A stretch of DNA of 49,645 bases from Opitutia bacterium (GTDB lineage Bacteria > Verrucomicrobiota > Verrucomicrobiia > Opitutales > Seribacteraceae): the NCBI GenBank assembly GCA_002716045.1, contig PAZC01000046.1, forward strand, positions 1 through 49,645. The letters run 5' to 3'. This document shows, one piece after another, positions 42,109 to 49,645 of this stretch. The notes beneath the pieces are model-generated. The model worked only from the letters and a program-made list of their open reading frames with translations, ran no database searches and had not been told where the DNA came from. Position 1 is the stretch's first letter; each line of letters opens with the position of its first letter. The position numbers and the translations under genes are program-made.

Positions 42109-42552
42109 TTACTTGAGGTCTACAAACCCCACGCCTTCGGAACCTCCCAATGACTTGATGACTCGCCCACCCGCTTCTATTTGGATATTTTTTCCTGAGG
42201 AATAGGTGATGGCCATTTGACCAGTCCGGGGTAACACTAGGCGTTCACCTTCTTGAAGATTCTTCCAGATTTCGTTTTTCCCTTTTGGTTTCACTAGAAC
42301 CCAAACATCAGCTGAAGCGGTTATTACAACGTCAGCAGTCGGCTTTCCCAGAGTCTTGAAGGGAGTATTTTCCTCCAAAGGCGGAAGCATTCTACTGGAA
42401 GAAGGAGAAGGGCTATCCGGCCATGGCGGTTTTGGAGTGGGCCCTGGCCCTTCCTTTGAACCGCAGGCTACAAGATAGAGCGTGGCTAACAACAAAAGCA
42501 AACTTTGCGTTGTATTTTTTTTCACTGAATTTGATATTATCACCATTTGCAT
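42109..42552 (-). CDS. Small lipoprotein with RodZ C-terminal-like (DUF4115) domain
   Basis: From ATG 42552 the protein has 147 residues: a signal peptide LLLLLATLYLVACG with lipobox Cys, a Pro/Ser-rich spacer (GPGPTPKPPWPDSPSPSSS), then a compact beta domain. That domain (ASADVWVLVKPKGKNEIWKN, LQEGERLVLPRTGQMAITY, GRVIKSLGG) resembles the DUF4115 domain at the C-terminus of RodZ. The frame is open for another 42 codons upstream, but GAGAGTGAGAG just before 42552 and the lipoprotein signal favour this start. Function unknown; an envelope location is likely. Confidence 0.72.
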   Translation of the reverse strand: MQMVIISNSVKKNTTQSLLLLLATLYLVACGSKEGPGPTPKPPWPDSPSPSSSRMLPPLEENTPFKTLGKPTADVVITASADVWVLVKPKGKNEIWKNLQEGERLVLPRTGQMAITYSSGKNIQIEAGGRVIKSLGGSEGVGFVDLK

Positions 42553-42696
42553 TTTAATACTCTCACTCTCTTGTAGTGACCAATTTGCTAATGTCCTCAA
42601 CAAAAAAATATATCCAGCTCGCAGGATGGTATTAATTTCTTGATACCAGTTGGCTCTAATCTTAAAGCATGTTCGCAATTGCCATTGAATGAATTT

Positions 42697-43731
42697 ATGA
42701 GCGATAACAGCGATTCTTTGGATGAGCTAAGGCTTGGTTTGGTGGGTGCGGGTCGATCTGGAATCGCCTTTGCGCGGGTCTGCGAGGGATTGCATGGATG
42801 TCGTTTGTCTGCCGTTTGTGATCTTGAGCCCGAGCGAGCTGCTGGAATAGTTGGAGCGAAGCCCTTCAAGGAGTTTGACCAACTACTTGCTTTTCCCGAA
42901 ATCGACGCGCTCGTGATTGCTACTAACATTGGACATAGAGGAGAGATTGCCTTGCAGTCATTGAAGATAGGTTTGCCTGTATTGGCTCGAGCGCCTGTTT
43001 CCGCGGACAAAGCTTTGAATGAGGAGATAATGACGTTGGTCTCCAAGAGTCGTGGTAAATTGGTTTGCGGAATTTGGCGCCCATTGCGCTTTTCGGTTCG
43101 TGGGCGGAAATTGAAGGATTTAACGGATGGAGCTTTCGGTCGCCCTTTTCGGGTGCAATGGACTTTGACCGATCGTTTTTGCGACGAGGCTTCTGCTTTG
43201 AAGATTGCCCAAAAGGGGGAAGAGCCCCTTGGGACCCTCTTGAATTCGTTGCGGGAGGAGTTGGACCTTCTGCTTTGGTTGTTGGGAGAACCGGATTTTA
43301 TCGAAGCTTCACAAGTAATTGGAAAGCATCACGACGTCGAGGTGCAGGACGAAGTTTTCTTGCGACTTGCTTGGGACGATGGGGCTACTTGTTGCTTTGT
43401 TGCATCCAGCGGTGAGATTCCGGGAGTGGATCGACTGGAAATGATTGGCGATCGTGGATTGATTGTTTCTGAACGAGACCGCCCAATCCACTGGAATCGT
43501 TGTGAAAAGTCGGTGGAGGAATTTTCCCGCTCGATCAAAAACTCTTCCACCAAGCTAGCTTCCTGGGAAATAGAAATCCCTACGCAGCCTTCCGGACCAG
43601 AGATTGACCATGAGGCGATATTACTTGATTTTTCAGACTCGATTAGGCTTGGAGGCAAGCCTGTTTCCGGTCCGAAAGATGACGCTATGTTGCTGCGCTT
43701 GCAGAGCCGGATTGCTGAATGCCTGAGCTGA
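42697..43731 (+). CDS. Gfo/Idh/MocA family oxidoreductase
   Basis: The 344-residue protein has an N-terminal NAD(P)-binding domain (LRLGLVGAGRSGIAFARVC, motif GxGxxG-like VGAGRSG), then AVCDLEPERA, LLAFPEIDALVIATNIGHRGE and LPVLARAPVSADKA. The last replaces the usual 'CEKP' with 'ARAP', so the common Lys is missing. The C-terminal domain is of the Gfo/Idh/MocA type. The loss of the EKP lysine suggests altered chemistry or a non-classical member. The start is ATG 42697; the TTG at 42640 gives an unlikely extension. Substrate unknown. Convergent with the next gene, with 7 nt between. Confidence 0.82.
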   Translation: MSDNSDSLDELRLGLVGAGRSGIAFARVCEGLHGCRLSAVCDLEPERAAGIVGAKPFKEFDQLLAFPEIDALVIATNIGHRGEIALQSLKIGLPVLARAPVSADKALNEEIMTLVSKSRGKLVCGIWRPLRFSVRGRKLKDLTDGAFGRPFRVQWTLTDRFCDEASALKIAQKGEEPLGTLLNSLREELDLLLWLLGEPDFIEASQVIGKHHDVEVQDEVFLRLAWDDGATCCFVASSGEIPGVDRLEMIGDRGLIVSERDRPIHWNRCEKSVEEFSRSIKNSSTKLASWEIEIPTQPSGPEIDHEAILLDFSDSIRLGGKPVSGPKDDAMLLRLQSRIAECLS

Positions 43732-43738
43732 AGACGGA

Positions 43739-44074
43739 TTAGGATTCCTGCAAAGCTTGTTCTTGGCTTTGTGGGTTTTCTTCACTGAGACTTTCTTCGG
43801 GAGGGGACAAGATCAATGCATCTTCCCCGATGACATATTCTTCTCGTTCCGGAATGGGCAAGTTGTCCCATGTCTGTCTCCATCTGTTCCAATTGGCAAA
43901 TTCCTGCAGGATCGGCTTGCGCCCTGTCTTAAGGCAAGTATACGCGAACATTTCAATTGCTTCCTCTGCACTGCTTGCAGTGAAGTAGCGTTCAACCGGA
44001 ACGACTTCGTCATCCCAAACATGACTGAAGCGAAACTCTACAATGCTGTTTTCTGGAGATGAACGTTTGCTCAT
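43739..44074 (-). CDS. Small protein of unknown function
   Basis: I do not recognise this 111-residue soluble protein. It opens with a Ser/Pro-rich tail, then FRFSHVWDDEVVPVERYFTA, EEAIEMFAYTCLKTGRKPI and FANWNRWRQTWDNLPIPERE, and ends in an acidic, low-complexity tail (SEENPQSQEQALQES). The middle looks like one small alpha/beta domain. It is downstream of the WD40 protein on the same strand with a 91-nt gap and may belong to that transcript. Confidence 0.7.
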   Translation of the reverse strand: MSKRSSPENSIVEFRFSHVWDDEVVPVERYFTASSAEEAIEMFAYTCLKTGRKPILQEFANWNRWRQTWDNLPIPEREEYVIGEDALILSPPEESLSEENPQSQEQALQES

Positions 44075-44165
44075 GAAACTATCTTCTCATCGTCATTTGA
44101 TTTACCCTTTGAGAATAAATTAAACTTCGTGCGTCAAATGCAAAATTGCAAATGACTTTTTAATT

Positions 44166-47100
44166 TTATTCAGGTTTTTCGGACGCTTGGCCTCCTAGCC
44201 ATGCCTTAACCTTTTGACTGTCAATGCTTTTAAGGGAATTTAATAGGTCTTCCCATCCTTCGTCTGGTTTGGCCATTGACCAGTCCACGGAGGGATAAGC
44301 AAGTATTTCGCCACTGTTTAGCTGTGCCAATGCAATGCGATCATCCGGCGAAAAGGAGGCTCGAGCGACAGGCGACCGCAATTTGTCAGCGAGCACAGTG
44401 TGAAGAGAACCCGTTTCGGTTCGCCATAGACGCAAAGCTCCGTCTGCGTGGGTTAGGGTCCACTTACCGTCACTAGAGTGGGAAACAGAAGCATCATCAT
44501 TTTCAAGGCCTTTTTCCTCGAGCCAGCGTTGGAGGTAACCGGATGAACCTACGGAGGTTCTGGAGGCGCCGGTCAAGGTGAAGAAATAGTCTGGAGAGCG
44601 ATTGGAGGCGCCACCCTGGTCAAACACCACCAGACTCCACCCAAGGGGCACTCGATGTATTCTCAAGACGTTATCCATGTTCGCTGTAACTAACCTAGTG
44701 CCGTCAGGTGAAAAGGAGAGATCTGCTATTTGTCCCGCGTTTTGCCGCAAGGAATTGATTGGCAAACCGTTGGTTAGCTCGCACATGAAAATCCGATTGC
44801 CGCGAGTGGAAACTGCCGCAAAGGCTCCGTTCGGAGAAAATCGGGCGGATGTGACTTGTTCCGGATCGACGTTCAGGGAAAGCATTCTTTCGCCAGTTTG
44901 GCAGTTCCACATCTCTGGCTTGGCTCCAGGACCAGAAGTTATAATTCTTTTTCCCTCGGGCCCGAACGACAATCTATGGAAACGAACGTTGGGATTCTGA
45001 AGAACTTGGGTTGTGTTGCCGTTTGCGAGATTCCACAGGCGGCAGGATCCGTCGAGGCTACCGGTGGCGAACAATTTGCCATCAGGCGAAAAAGCTACAC
45101 TGACGATAGCAGCTGAATGGCCTTTGCAATTTCGTATCAATTTCCCTGTCTGAGCATCCCACAGTCGAGCTATGCCATCTTGGCTACCCGTTAGGACATA
45201 TTTCCCATTGTGAGAGAGGTCGAGAGATGTGGCGGGTGATGGTAGTTTCTCCGTGGTGGAGACCTTGTTTTTGCCAGGCAATCGTAAGACTTTGACGCTT
45301 CCGTCAATGTCGGTGTGAGCCATCAATTGACCTTTCTCGGAGAAGGCGCCGTTCATACTTCTCAAGTTGCCGGGACTGCCCTTAAGGAAAGCTCCGGCCG
45401 GGATGGGAACCAAGGTAAGCTCAAGTTTGTCCAAAACACGCTTTTGCTTGGCCTCAAGGACGGGCAAGGTGGCATTTTTATCCTCGTCGACTACTTGATC
45501 GTTTTCGATGTCGGGTCCCAACACGATGCGAAACCCTCGATCCCCTCGCTTTACTTCGGGTGCGTTTGCCCCACGGTATGCGCTACGGCATCGGTCAAAA
45601 GTCACCGCTGAGCATCCGCCGCGCAAGGTACGCCAAGATCCCTCTCTCCAAAATGGGTCGATGGCGCCTGGCCGACAGGACTCAAGCATTCTCCCTTTAT
45701 TTTGCTCAACTTGATCAAGGCACCATTCCCAGACGTTTCCATGCATGTCATGCAAGCCAAAGCCATTGGCTTTCTTTTTGCCTACGGGATGAGTTGTGCC
45801 ATCCGAGTTGTTCAGGAACCAACCTATGGAGTCGAGACTTTCAATGTAGTCTGCAGCTTGGCGAAGCTCACCTCTGCGGGTTCCGGCGTAAGGGCCTTCG
45901 CTTCCCGCCCTGCAGGCATATTCCCATTCAGCGTCTGTGGGCAGTCGGTAAAGATATCCTTTTGGCGGAGGAAACTTTTCATTCAGTGCTCTACAGAAGT
46001 TGATGGCATCGTGCCAAGAAACGTTTTCCACGGGCAGGTTGGGGTCTGTTGCGTTGGCGCTGGGGTTTGCTCCCATGATTGCTTCATATTGAGCCTGCGT
46101 TATCTCGAATTGGCTCATCCAGAAATCGCGACTGATACGAACCTGATGGATCAGTTCATTTGGATATCGGCCAAACTCCGGTTGAGGGAAGCCGATATCG
46201 AGTCCAACACCTTCGGAGACAACCTGATTGAAGGCGGAGTCAATCAAGCTGTGGCCTCCATTCGCTCTACTAGTTAGAATGAATTTCCCATCCTTGGAGA
46301 AGGTGGCTCCGGAAATTCCGTCTTCATGGCCGGATATGCTATGGATTTGTTCGCTGGCTTGGGCTAGCAAATGAAAGTAGAGGCGCCCCCACTGCCATCC
46401 TCGATATTGGGGAGGGGCGCGGAGCAAGGCATCGCGAGCTACGTCGAAGTTTCGAATGGCAATTGCTTTGTCAGCCATACGCAAGGTGGCGAGGTATTGC
46501 TCGAGTTCGATAAGGTGCCTATTGCATTCTATGCGTCGCAACCAGTTTTGGTTTAGGGTAATTTCTCCGAAGACGGGGCTGAAGGCAGTAAACTTGCCAT
46601 CGGCCAATTCGTCCAGGGTGACAGACAACATTCCGAGTCCTTGAGCTAACCAAACGCGGTCTGAAGGTACTTGTAGATCGGTCGTTTTCCCTGCGGCGAA
46701 GGAGATGCGTCGGATTCGATCCAAAGGTACACCAAATTTTCCTGCCGACGAACTTATGTCCAACTTGCCATCTTGGATATTCCCAACGTCTCCTGTAGTG
46801 CCATCTCCGTTCACAAAGGTCACGGCGGTTACTTCAGAAGCTTTCTTGGAACCGTCGGGCGGCTCGAAATCTCCGTCCCAACCAGTCACTGAAAGGTTTG
46901 AAATTCGGAGCTGGGCGCTACCGCCTTGGTTGTAAAGAACTATGGCGTTTCCCTTGTCAGATATAGGTTCGTCATCACCGTCTTGCCAGCGAGCAACACG
47001 CTTGTCGTCCACCAAGATGGTGAAGGTTTTGGACTTCCGGTTGGCGTAGACCATTATGTGAGCTGTTTTCTTGTGATGAAAGTTGCTCAAGTTCGCTGTT

Positions 47101-48053
47101 CCAATGGTTTCTCTTACCACGCGGCCCTTTTTGTTTTTGTTAGCGGTCAGGTTCACTCGACTGGAGGAGAATGAAAGGTTGTATGCATCGCTCCCGTAAG
47201 CGGTGCTTTCGGCGCTTACGGAAAAAAGGCGCAAGTTGAAATAAAAGGATCGATCCCACTTCACTCTGAAATCGAGGGCAATGGTTTCCTTGTTCGGGAA
47301 CTTTTTCCCCATGCTGCCAGAGGCGAGAGAGACAAACTCGCCCTTTTCTTGTCTCCATGACTTGGCGTTGGGTAGCTTCCATTCGCCTATCCCTTCCGAG
47401 ATGTCGTAGAGGTTTTCAAAACTTGTGGGCAGTGCAAGCAATGACTCTATGGCTGTTCGGGAAGTTTTCACCTCACCAGCGAATGAGGTGGAGAAATCCA
47501 ATTTCTTGTCATCCATCCCCACGAGGTTACCGTAGCAGGTATCACCGTTTCTGAAGCGCAGAAGGCATCTCAAACCTTCACGAGAAGGTTTCTTGTCCTC
47601 TGGTTGAGTTCTGCCTTCGAGCGATATCGAGGCAACCGAGGAATATTGGAAGCGGACCGGTCCGATGGCTGCAGGATGCTTCCAGAGCAGATTTCGTCTG
47701 GCTTGCAGGGCCTTGAGCTCACCTTTCAAAAGAGAGCCGTCAAAGAACTCCAGCCTATCCGGGCGAATGGCATCATGAGCCTGCGCCTTCTTTGGGTTGC
47801 CGGAAGCCAATGGAAGGTTGCCTTTCTCGAAATCGTTGATGTGAATGAAGGGCTCAACCCCGGCTCCATCAATTATTTGGATGTTACCGTTGTCGCCATT
47901 GACGATGATTTCTTTGCCATTGACGACTACGTTTATGTCAATTGATGGCCTCTCTCGGGTCATTCCCAAAAAGGGCATGGAGAAAAGGAGACAGAAGTTG
48001 AACGAAGCCCGAAGCAATGCTCCGGGAGTTCGAGGCAAGAAATTACCTTTCAT
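44166..48053 (-). CDS. Large secreted WD40 protein with laminin-G-like and interrupted SUMF1 (FGE-sulfatase) domains
   Basis: The 1295-residue protein starts at ATG 48053, overlapping the end of the preceding gene by 11 nt. Order: signal/hydrophobic segment (FNFCLLFSMPFLG); beta-rich region (about 30-180); concanavalin/laminin-G-like domain (about 215-400); a linker; one WD40 unit (GHEDGISGATFSKDGKFILT, about 572-592); and a SUMF1 domain (about 620-841) with FEITQAQYEAIMGANPS, YRLPTDAEWEYACRAGS, GLHDMHGNVWEWC, RGGC and RGFRIVLG. Next comes LELTLVPIPAGAFLKGSPGN (about 877-896), which is the usual SUMF1 start, out of order. Further WD40 repeats run from about 897 to the end (SVAFSPDGKLFATGSLDGS, ARLWDAQTG). 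Catalytic FGE cysteines (L-C-...-Y-C) are absent, so the domain is probably a binding module. Confidence 0.9.
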   Translation of the reverse strand: MKGNFLPRTPGALLRASFNFCLLFSMPFLGMTRERPSIDINVVVNGKEIIVNGDNGNIQIIDGAGVEPFIHINDFEKGNLPLASGNPKKAQAHDAIRPDRLEFFDGSLLKGELKALQARRNLLWKHPAAIGPVRFQYSSVASISLEGRTQPEDKKPSREGLRCLLRFRNGDTCYGNLVGMDDKKLDFSTSFAGEVKTSRTAIESLLALPTSFENLYDISEGIGEWKLPNAKSWRQEKGEFVSLASGSMGKKFPNKETIALDFRVKWDRSFYFNLRLFSVSAESTAYGSDAYNLSFSSSRVNLTANKNKKGRVVRETIGTANLSNFHHKKTAHIMVYANRKSKTFTILVDDKRVARWQDGDDEPISDKGNAIVLYNQGGSAQLRISNLSVTGWDGDFEPPDGSKKASEVTAVTFVNGDGTTGDVGNIQDGKLDISSSAGKFGVPLDRIRRISFAAGKTTDLQVPSDRVWLAQGLGMLSVTLDELADGKFTAFSPVFGEITLNQNWLRRIECNRHLIELEQYLATLRMADKAIAIRNFDVARDALLRAPPQYRGWQWGRLYFHLLAQASEQIHSISGHEDGISGATFSKDGKFILTSRANGGHSLIDSAFNQVVSEGVGLDIGFPQPEFGRYPNELIHQVRISRDFWMSQFEITQAQYEAIMGANPSANATDPNLPVENVSWHDAINFCRALNEKFPPPKGYLYRLPTDAEWEYACRAGSEGPYAGTRRGELRQAADYIESLDSIGWFLNNSDGTTHPVGKKKANGFGLHDMHGNVWEWCLDQVEQNKGRMLESCRPGAIDPFWREGSWRTLRGGCSAVTFDRCRSAYRGANAPEVKRGDRGFRIVLGPDIENDQVVDEDKNATLPVLEAKQKRVLDKLELTLVPIPAGAFLKGSPGNLRSMNGAFSEKGQLMAHTDIDGSVKVLRLPGKNKVSTTEKLPSPATSLDLSHNGKYVLTGSQDGIARLWDAQTGKLIRNCKGHSAAIVSVAFSPDGKLFATGSLDGSCRLWNLANGNTTQVLQNPNVRFHRLSFGPEGKRIITSGPGAKPEMWNCQTGERMLSLNVDPEQVTSARFSPNGAFAAVSTRGNRIFMCELTNGLPINSLRQNAGQIADLSFSPDGTRLVTANMDNVLRIHRVPLGWSLVVFDQGGASNRSPDYFFTLTGASRTSVGSSGYLQRWLEEKGLENDDASVSHSSDGKWTLTHADGALRLWRTETGSLHTVLADKLRSPVARASFSPDDRIALAQLNSGEILAYPSVDWSMAKPDEGWEDLLNSLKSIDSQKVKAWLGGQASEKPE

Positions 48054-49080
48054 AGATCGGTAGAAAACGATAGTTGAGGGCGAGCGATAGGAGAGCCGCG
48101 GAGGTGCTGAAAGTGGTACCATAGTTTCCCGTCCAACTGCCACTCTCGGTTTGTGAGGCCTTGAGGCGTTTGACGTTTTTCGCATTCCAGGTGCGCCATG
48201 CATTGACGCCGCCGCAAACGCATTTCGAGCCCTTGCAGTTGCAAGAGTGAAAGATAGCCTGCGAAGTATAGTAAAGGTTGTAATGCTGGTAATGACTAGT
48301 AGCGGAGTCCCCTTGGTTCAGAACATATTCTCTAGCCTTGGCAAATTCCTTCAGGTCCTTGTTCTTGTTCAGCGCCAAGGTCAGGCATCCTATGGCTGAT
48401 CGCGGGGCATTGGGGCTGCTTTTGCTAGTGTAGCCAAAACCCCCGTTTGAAGCTTGGCACTTGAGCATGAAGTCTTTCCCTTTCTCCAGTGCATTTTTAT
48501 CGACATAGAGGCCGGCATTCCTGGCTGCTAGAAGGGCCACCATTTGGGCTCCGCTCACTGTCACATCACCGTCCTTAGCCTCAGGAGAATAGCGCCAGGC
48601 TCCAGTGGGATTTTTCTTTTGGGCGTTCACGATCAGGTCTACCGCTTTTCTCAGGGCGGGTCCCAAGCGGGGATCTGCCACGACACCATAGGCTTCGGCC
48701 AAGGCCAGCGTGGCGAACCCATGATTGTACATGGAAGTCCCGATGTAGCCAGTCTGCTTGTTCGATTTGCTGATGATGTAGTCCAGTCCTTTGCGTATGT
48801 TATCTTTGTAAGGCCCAAAGTTGGGATCGTCGCCATGAGCGAGGATAGCTACGACAGCAAGCCCTACTACCCCGGGTTCCGAGCCATAATTATCATTGGT
48901 CCAGTACCCTTGATCATTTTGCGAGCGGGTCAGGTATCCGACTCCTCGCATATAGGATCGCTCAACCTCCTTGACCCAGCGGTCAGTACTTTCCTCGAAG
49001 ATTTTTTGTCCGTGAGTTGGGCTGATTGCCCCAGACCCGAGGGCAATCAGCGTCAAGAATGATATTGGAGAGAATCTCAT
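48043..49080 (-). CDS. Secreted prenyltransferase/squalene-oxidase repeat protein
   Basis: The 345-residue protein has a Sec signal (FLTLIALGSGAISPTHG). An alpha/alpha-barrel of terpenoid-cyclase-type repeats follows, marked by QNDQGYWTNDNY, GAWRYSPEAKDGDVTVSG, NGGFGYTSKSSPN and ESGSWTGNYGTTFSTSAALL. Such proteins are plentiful in Planctomycetota/Verrucomicrobiota and are not true cyclases; the DxDD catalytic motif is not seen. An unusual four-Cys cluster C-N-C-x4-C-V-C (about 277-286) could bind metal or form disulfides. It precedes the WD40 gene with an 11-nt overlap, so the two are translationally coupled. Confidence 0.85.
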   Translation of the reverse strand: MRFSPISFLTLIALGSGAISPTHGQKIFEESTDRWVKEVERSYMRGVGYLTRSQNDQGYWTNDNYGSEPGVVGLAVVAILAHGDDPNFGPYKDNIRKGLDYIISKSNKQTGYIGTSMYNHGFATLALAEAYGVVADPRLGPALRKAVDLIVNAQKKNPTGAWRYSPEAKDGDVTVSGAQMVALLAARNAGLYVDKNALEKGKDFMLKCQASNGGFGYTSKSSPNAPRSAIGCLTLALNKNKDLKEFAKAREYVLNQGDSATSHYQHYNLYYTSQAIFHSCNCKGSKCVCGGVNAWRTWNAKNVKRLKASQTESGSWTGNYGTTFSTSAALLSLALNYRFLPIYER

Positions 49081-49089
49081 TGAAAATTT

Positions 49090-49645
49090 TTATTCCTCGA
49101 TTTCGCGAAAGTAATTTTCCAGAGCGTCACGAAATTCGTTTGGCAATCCGCCACTCCATCCACTGGCTTTGCGGCTGCGTCTTTCATCGGGAGTTCTATC
49201 TCCGCCACCGACTCTTTGGATGGGGGGGTTGGAATCGGTGTCACCGCCTTGATTGCTTCCTCCGCCAAAACTGCTCATACCCATGCCTTGGCCCTCTTGT
49301 TCGCCTTCGCCGAATTGCTGAAGAAGAAACTGCATGGCAGCTGCGGTGGCTTGGCTTTGACTGGAGGAACTGGATTGGCTAGCTGATTGGCATTGGCTTT
49401 CGATGATGAGGTTGACGATATCGGAAACGAAATCGTACGCTTTGGTTTCGTCTGCCACGGTTTCCTTGCCGGAGTTCTGTTTCTCTAGTTTGCCGGCGGC
49501 ATCTGCCATGGAAGAGTGAGCGTCATCGAAGATGGGATTCAATTGCTCCTTGGCTAATTCAATTTGCACGTCGGTCAGGTCCACCATAAGATCGCGTTGC
49601 CTTTTGCCCAGTTCATCGGAGCGCTCTTTCAATTCCTTTTCGATC
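49090..49645 (-). CDS. Coiled-coil, low-complexity protein (partial; N-terminus beyond window)
   Basis: The frame is open to the right edge and enters as IEKELKERSDELGKRQRDLM, so the start lies outside. The visible 184 residues have an N-terminal helical, probably coiled-coil part (to about 90), a Ser/Gln/Ala-rich run, a Gly/Gln-rich stretch (GEGEQEGQGMGMSSFGGG) and a short helical C-terminus (LPNEFRDALENYFREIEE). The C-terminal segment looks like a small conserved tail seen in DUF4175-type proteins of these phyla. It lies 9 nt before the prenyltransferase-repeat gene and is likely in one operon with it. Confidence 0.75.
   Translation of the reverse strand, partial: IEKELKERSDELGKRQRDLMVDLTDVQIELAKEQLNPIFDDAHSSMADAAGKLEKQNSGKETVADETKAYDFVSDIVNLIIESQCQSASQSSSSSQSQATAAAMQFLLQQFGEGEQEGQGMGMSSFGGGSNQGGDTDSNPPIQRVGGGDRTPDERRSRKASGWSGGLPNEFRDALENYFREIEE

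Noticed and set aside
48054-48203. Fifty extra N-terminal codons for the WD40/SUMF1 protein
   Set aside because: They lie inside the prenyltransferase-repeat gene in another frame; the ATG at 48053 is followed by a proper hydrophobic leader.
1-49645. CRISPR array, IS element, integrase or prophage
   Set aside because: No regularly spaced repeats, transposase, integrase or phage structural motifs were seen on either strand.

Overview
The window reads as a piece of chromosome from a Verrucomicrobiota-like bacterium, with Planctomycetota as the alternative. The main evidence is a PSCyt1/DUF1549/DUF1553 cytochrome-domain protein paired with a DUF1501 protein, a VWA protein and a ThuA protein, plus a large WD40/SUMF1 protein next to a prenyltransferase-repeat protein. 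RodA, lipoproteins and ornithine-lipid-type enzymes fit a Gram-negative peptidoglycan cell. GC is moderate and coding density is high. I saw no IS element, phage gene, integrase, CRISPR array or rRNA. One tRNA (Ser, GCT) is present.

Layout. (1) 1-4875, minus strand: an M16 metallopeptidase lipoprotein, a molybdenum-carrier-like protein and the alpha subunits of proton-translocating transhydrogenase; the last runs off the left edge. (2) 4971-13290, plus: an ArsC/Spx-like protein, then a carbohydrate locus of two SDR dehydrogenases, an RbsB/A/C-type ABC importer and a tagaturonate-epimerase-family enzyme. I infer uptake and oxidation/isomerisation of a hexuronate-like sugar acid. The permease carries a large inserted extracytoplasmic domain with a perfect EF-hand loop. 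(3) 13384-16878, plus: a membrane cassette of an anchored protein with a possible C2-like domain, a single-domain PqiA-like protein, an NfeD/YuaF-like protein and a flotillin. (4) 16890-18446, minus: a sigma-54 activator with an unrecognised N-terminus. It diverges from a fused PlsC-OlsB-type acyltransferase (18673) and a lipoprotein. (5) 21293-29413: a minus-strand SelW-like protein, then the PSD1, DUF1501, VWA and ThuA run. (6) 29564-32599: a tiny minus-strand lipoprotein with its own terminator, then xylulokinase, a stand-alone OvoA-C-like methyltransferase and a small conserved protein.

(7) 32630-38856, plus: rodA, an RNase E/G, glycerate kinase, DUF2062 and a NamZ-like muramidase. Several of these overlap by 4 nt, so envelope growth, RNA turnover and central carbon genes are probably co-expressed. 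(8) 38866-44074: an ACT-domain protein, a Sel1-repeat protein, tRNA-Ser, two small lipoproteins facing each other across strong terminators, a Gfo/Idh/MocA oxidoreductase and a small unknown protein. (9) 44166-49645, minus: a secreted cluster of a coiled-coil protein (cut by the right edge), a prenyltransferase/squalene-oxidase-repeat protein and a 1295-residue WD40 protein. A SUMF1 domain interrupts the WD40 region, and its first strand appears to have moved to the C-terminal end.

The observations I rate highest are the EF-hand insertion in the sugar permease, the apparent permutation of the SUMF1 domain, the free-standing ovothiol-type methyltransferase, and the uronate locus with its long UxaE-like enzyme. 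All assignments rest on reading motifs; no database search was possible.
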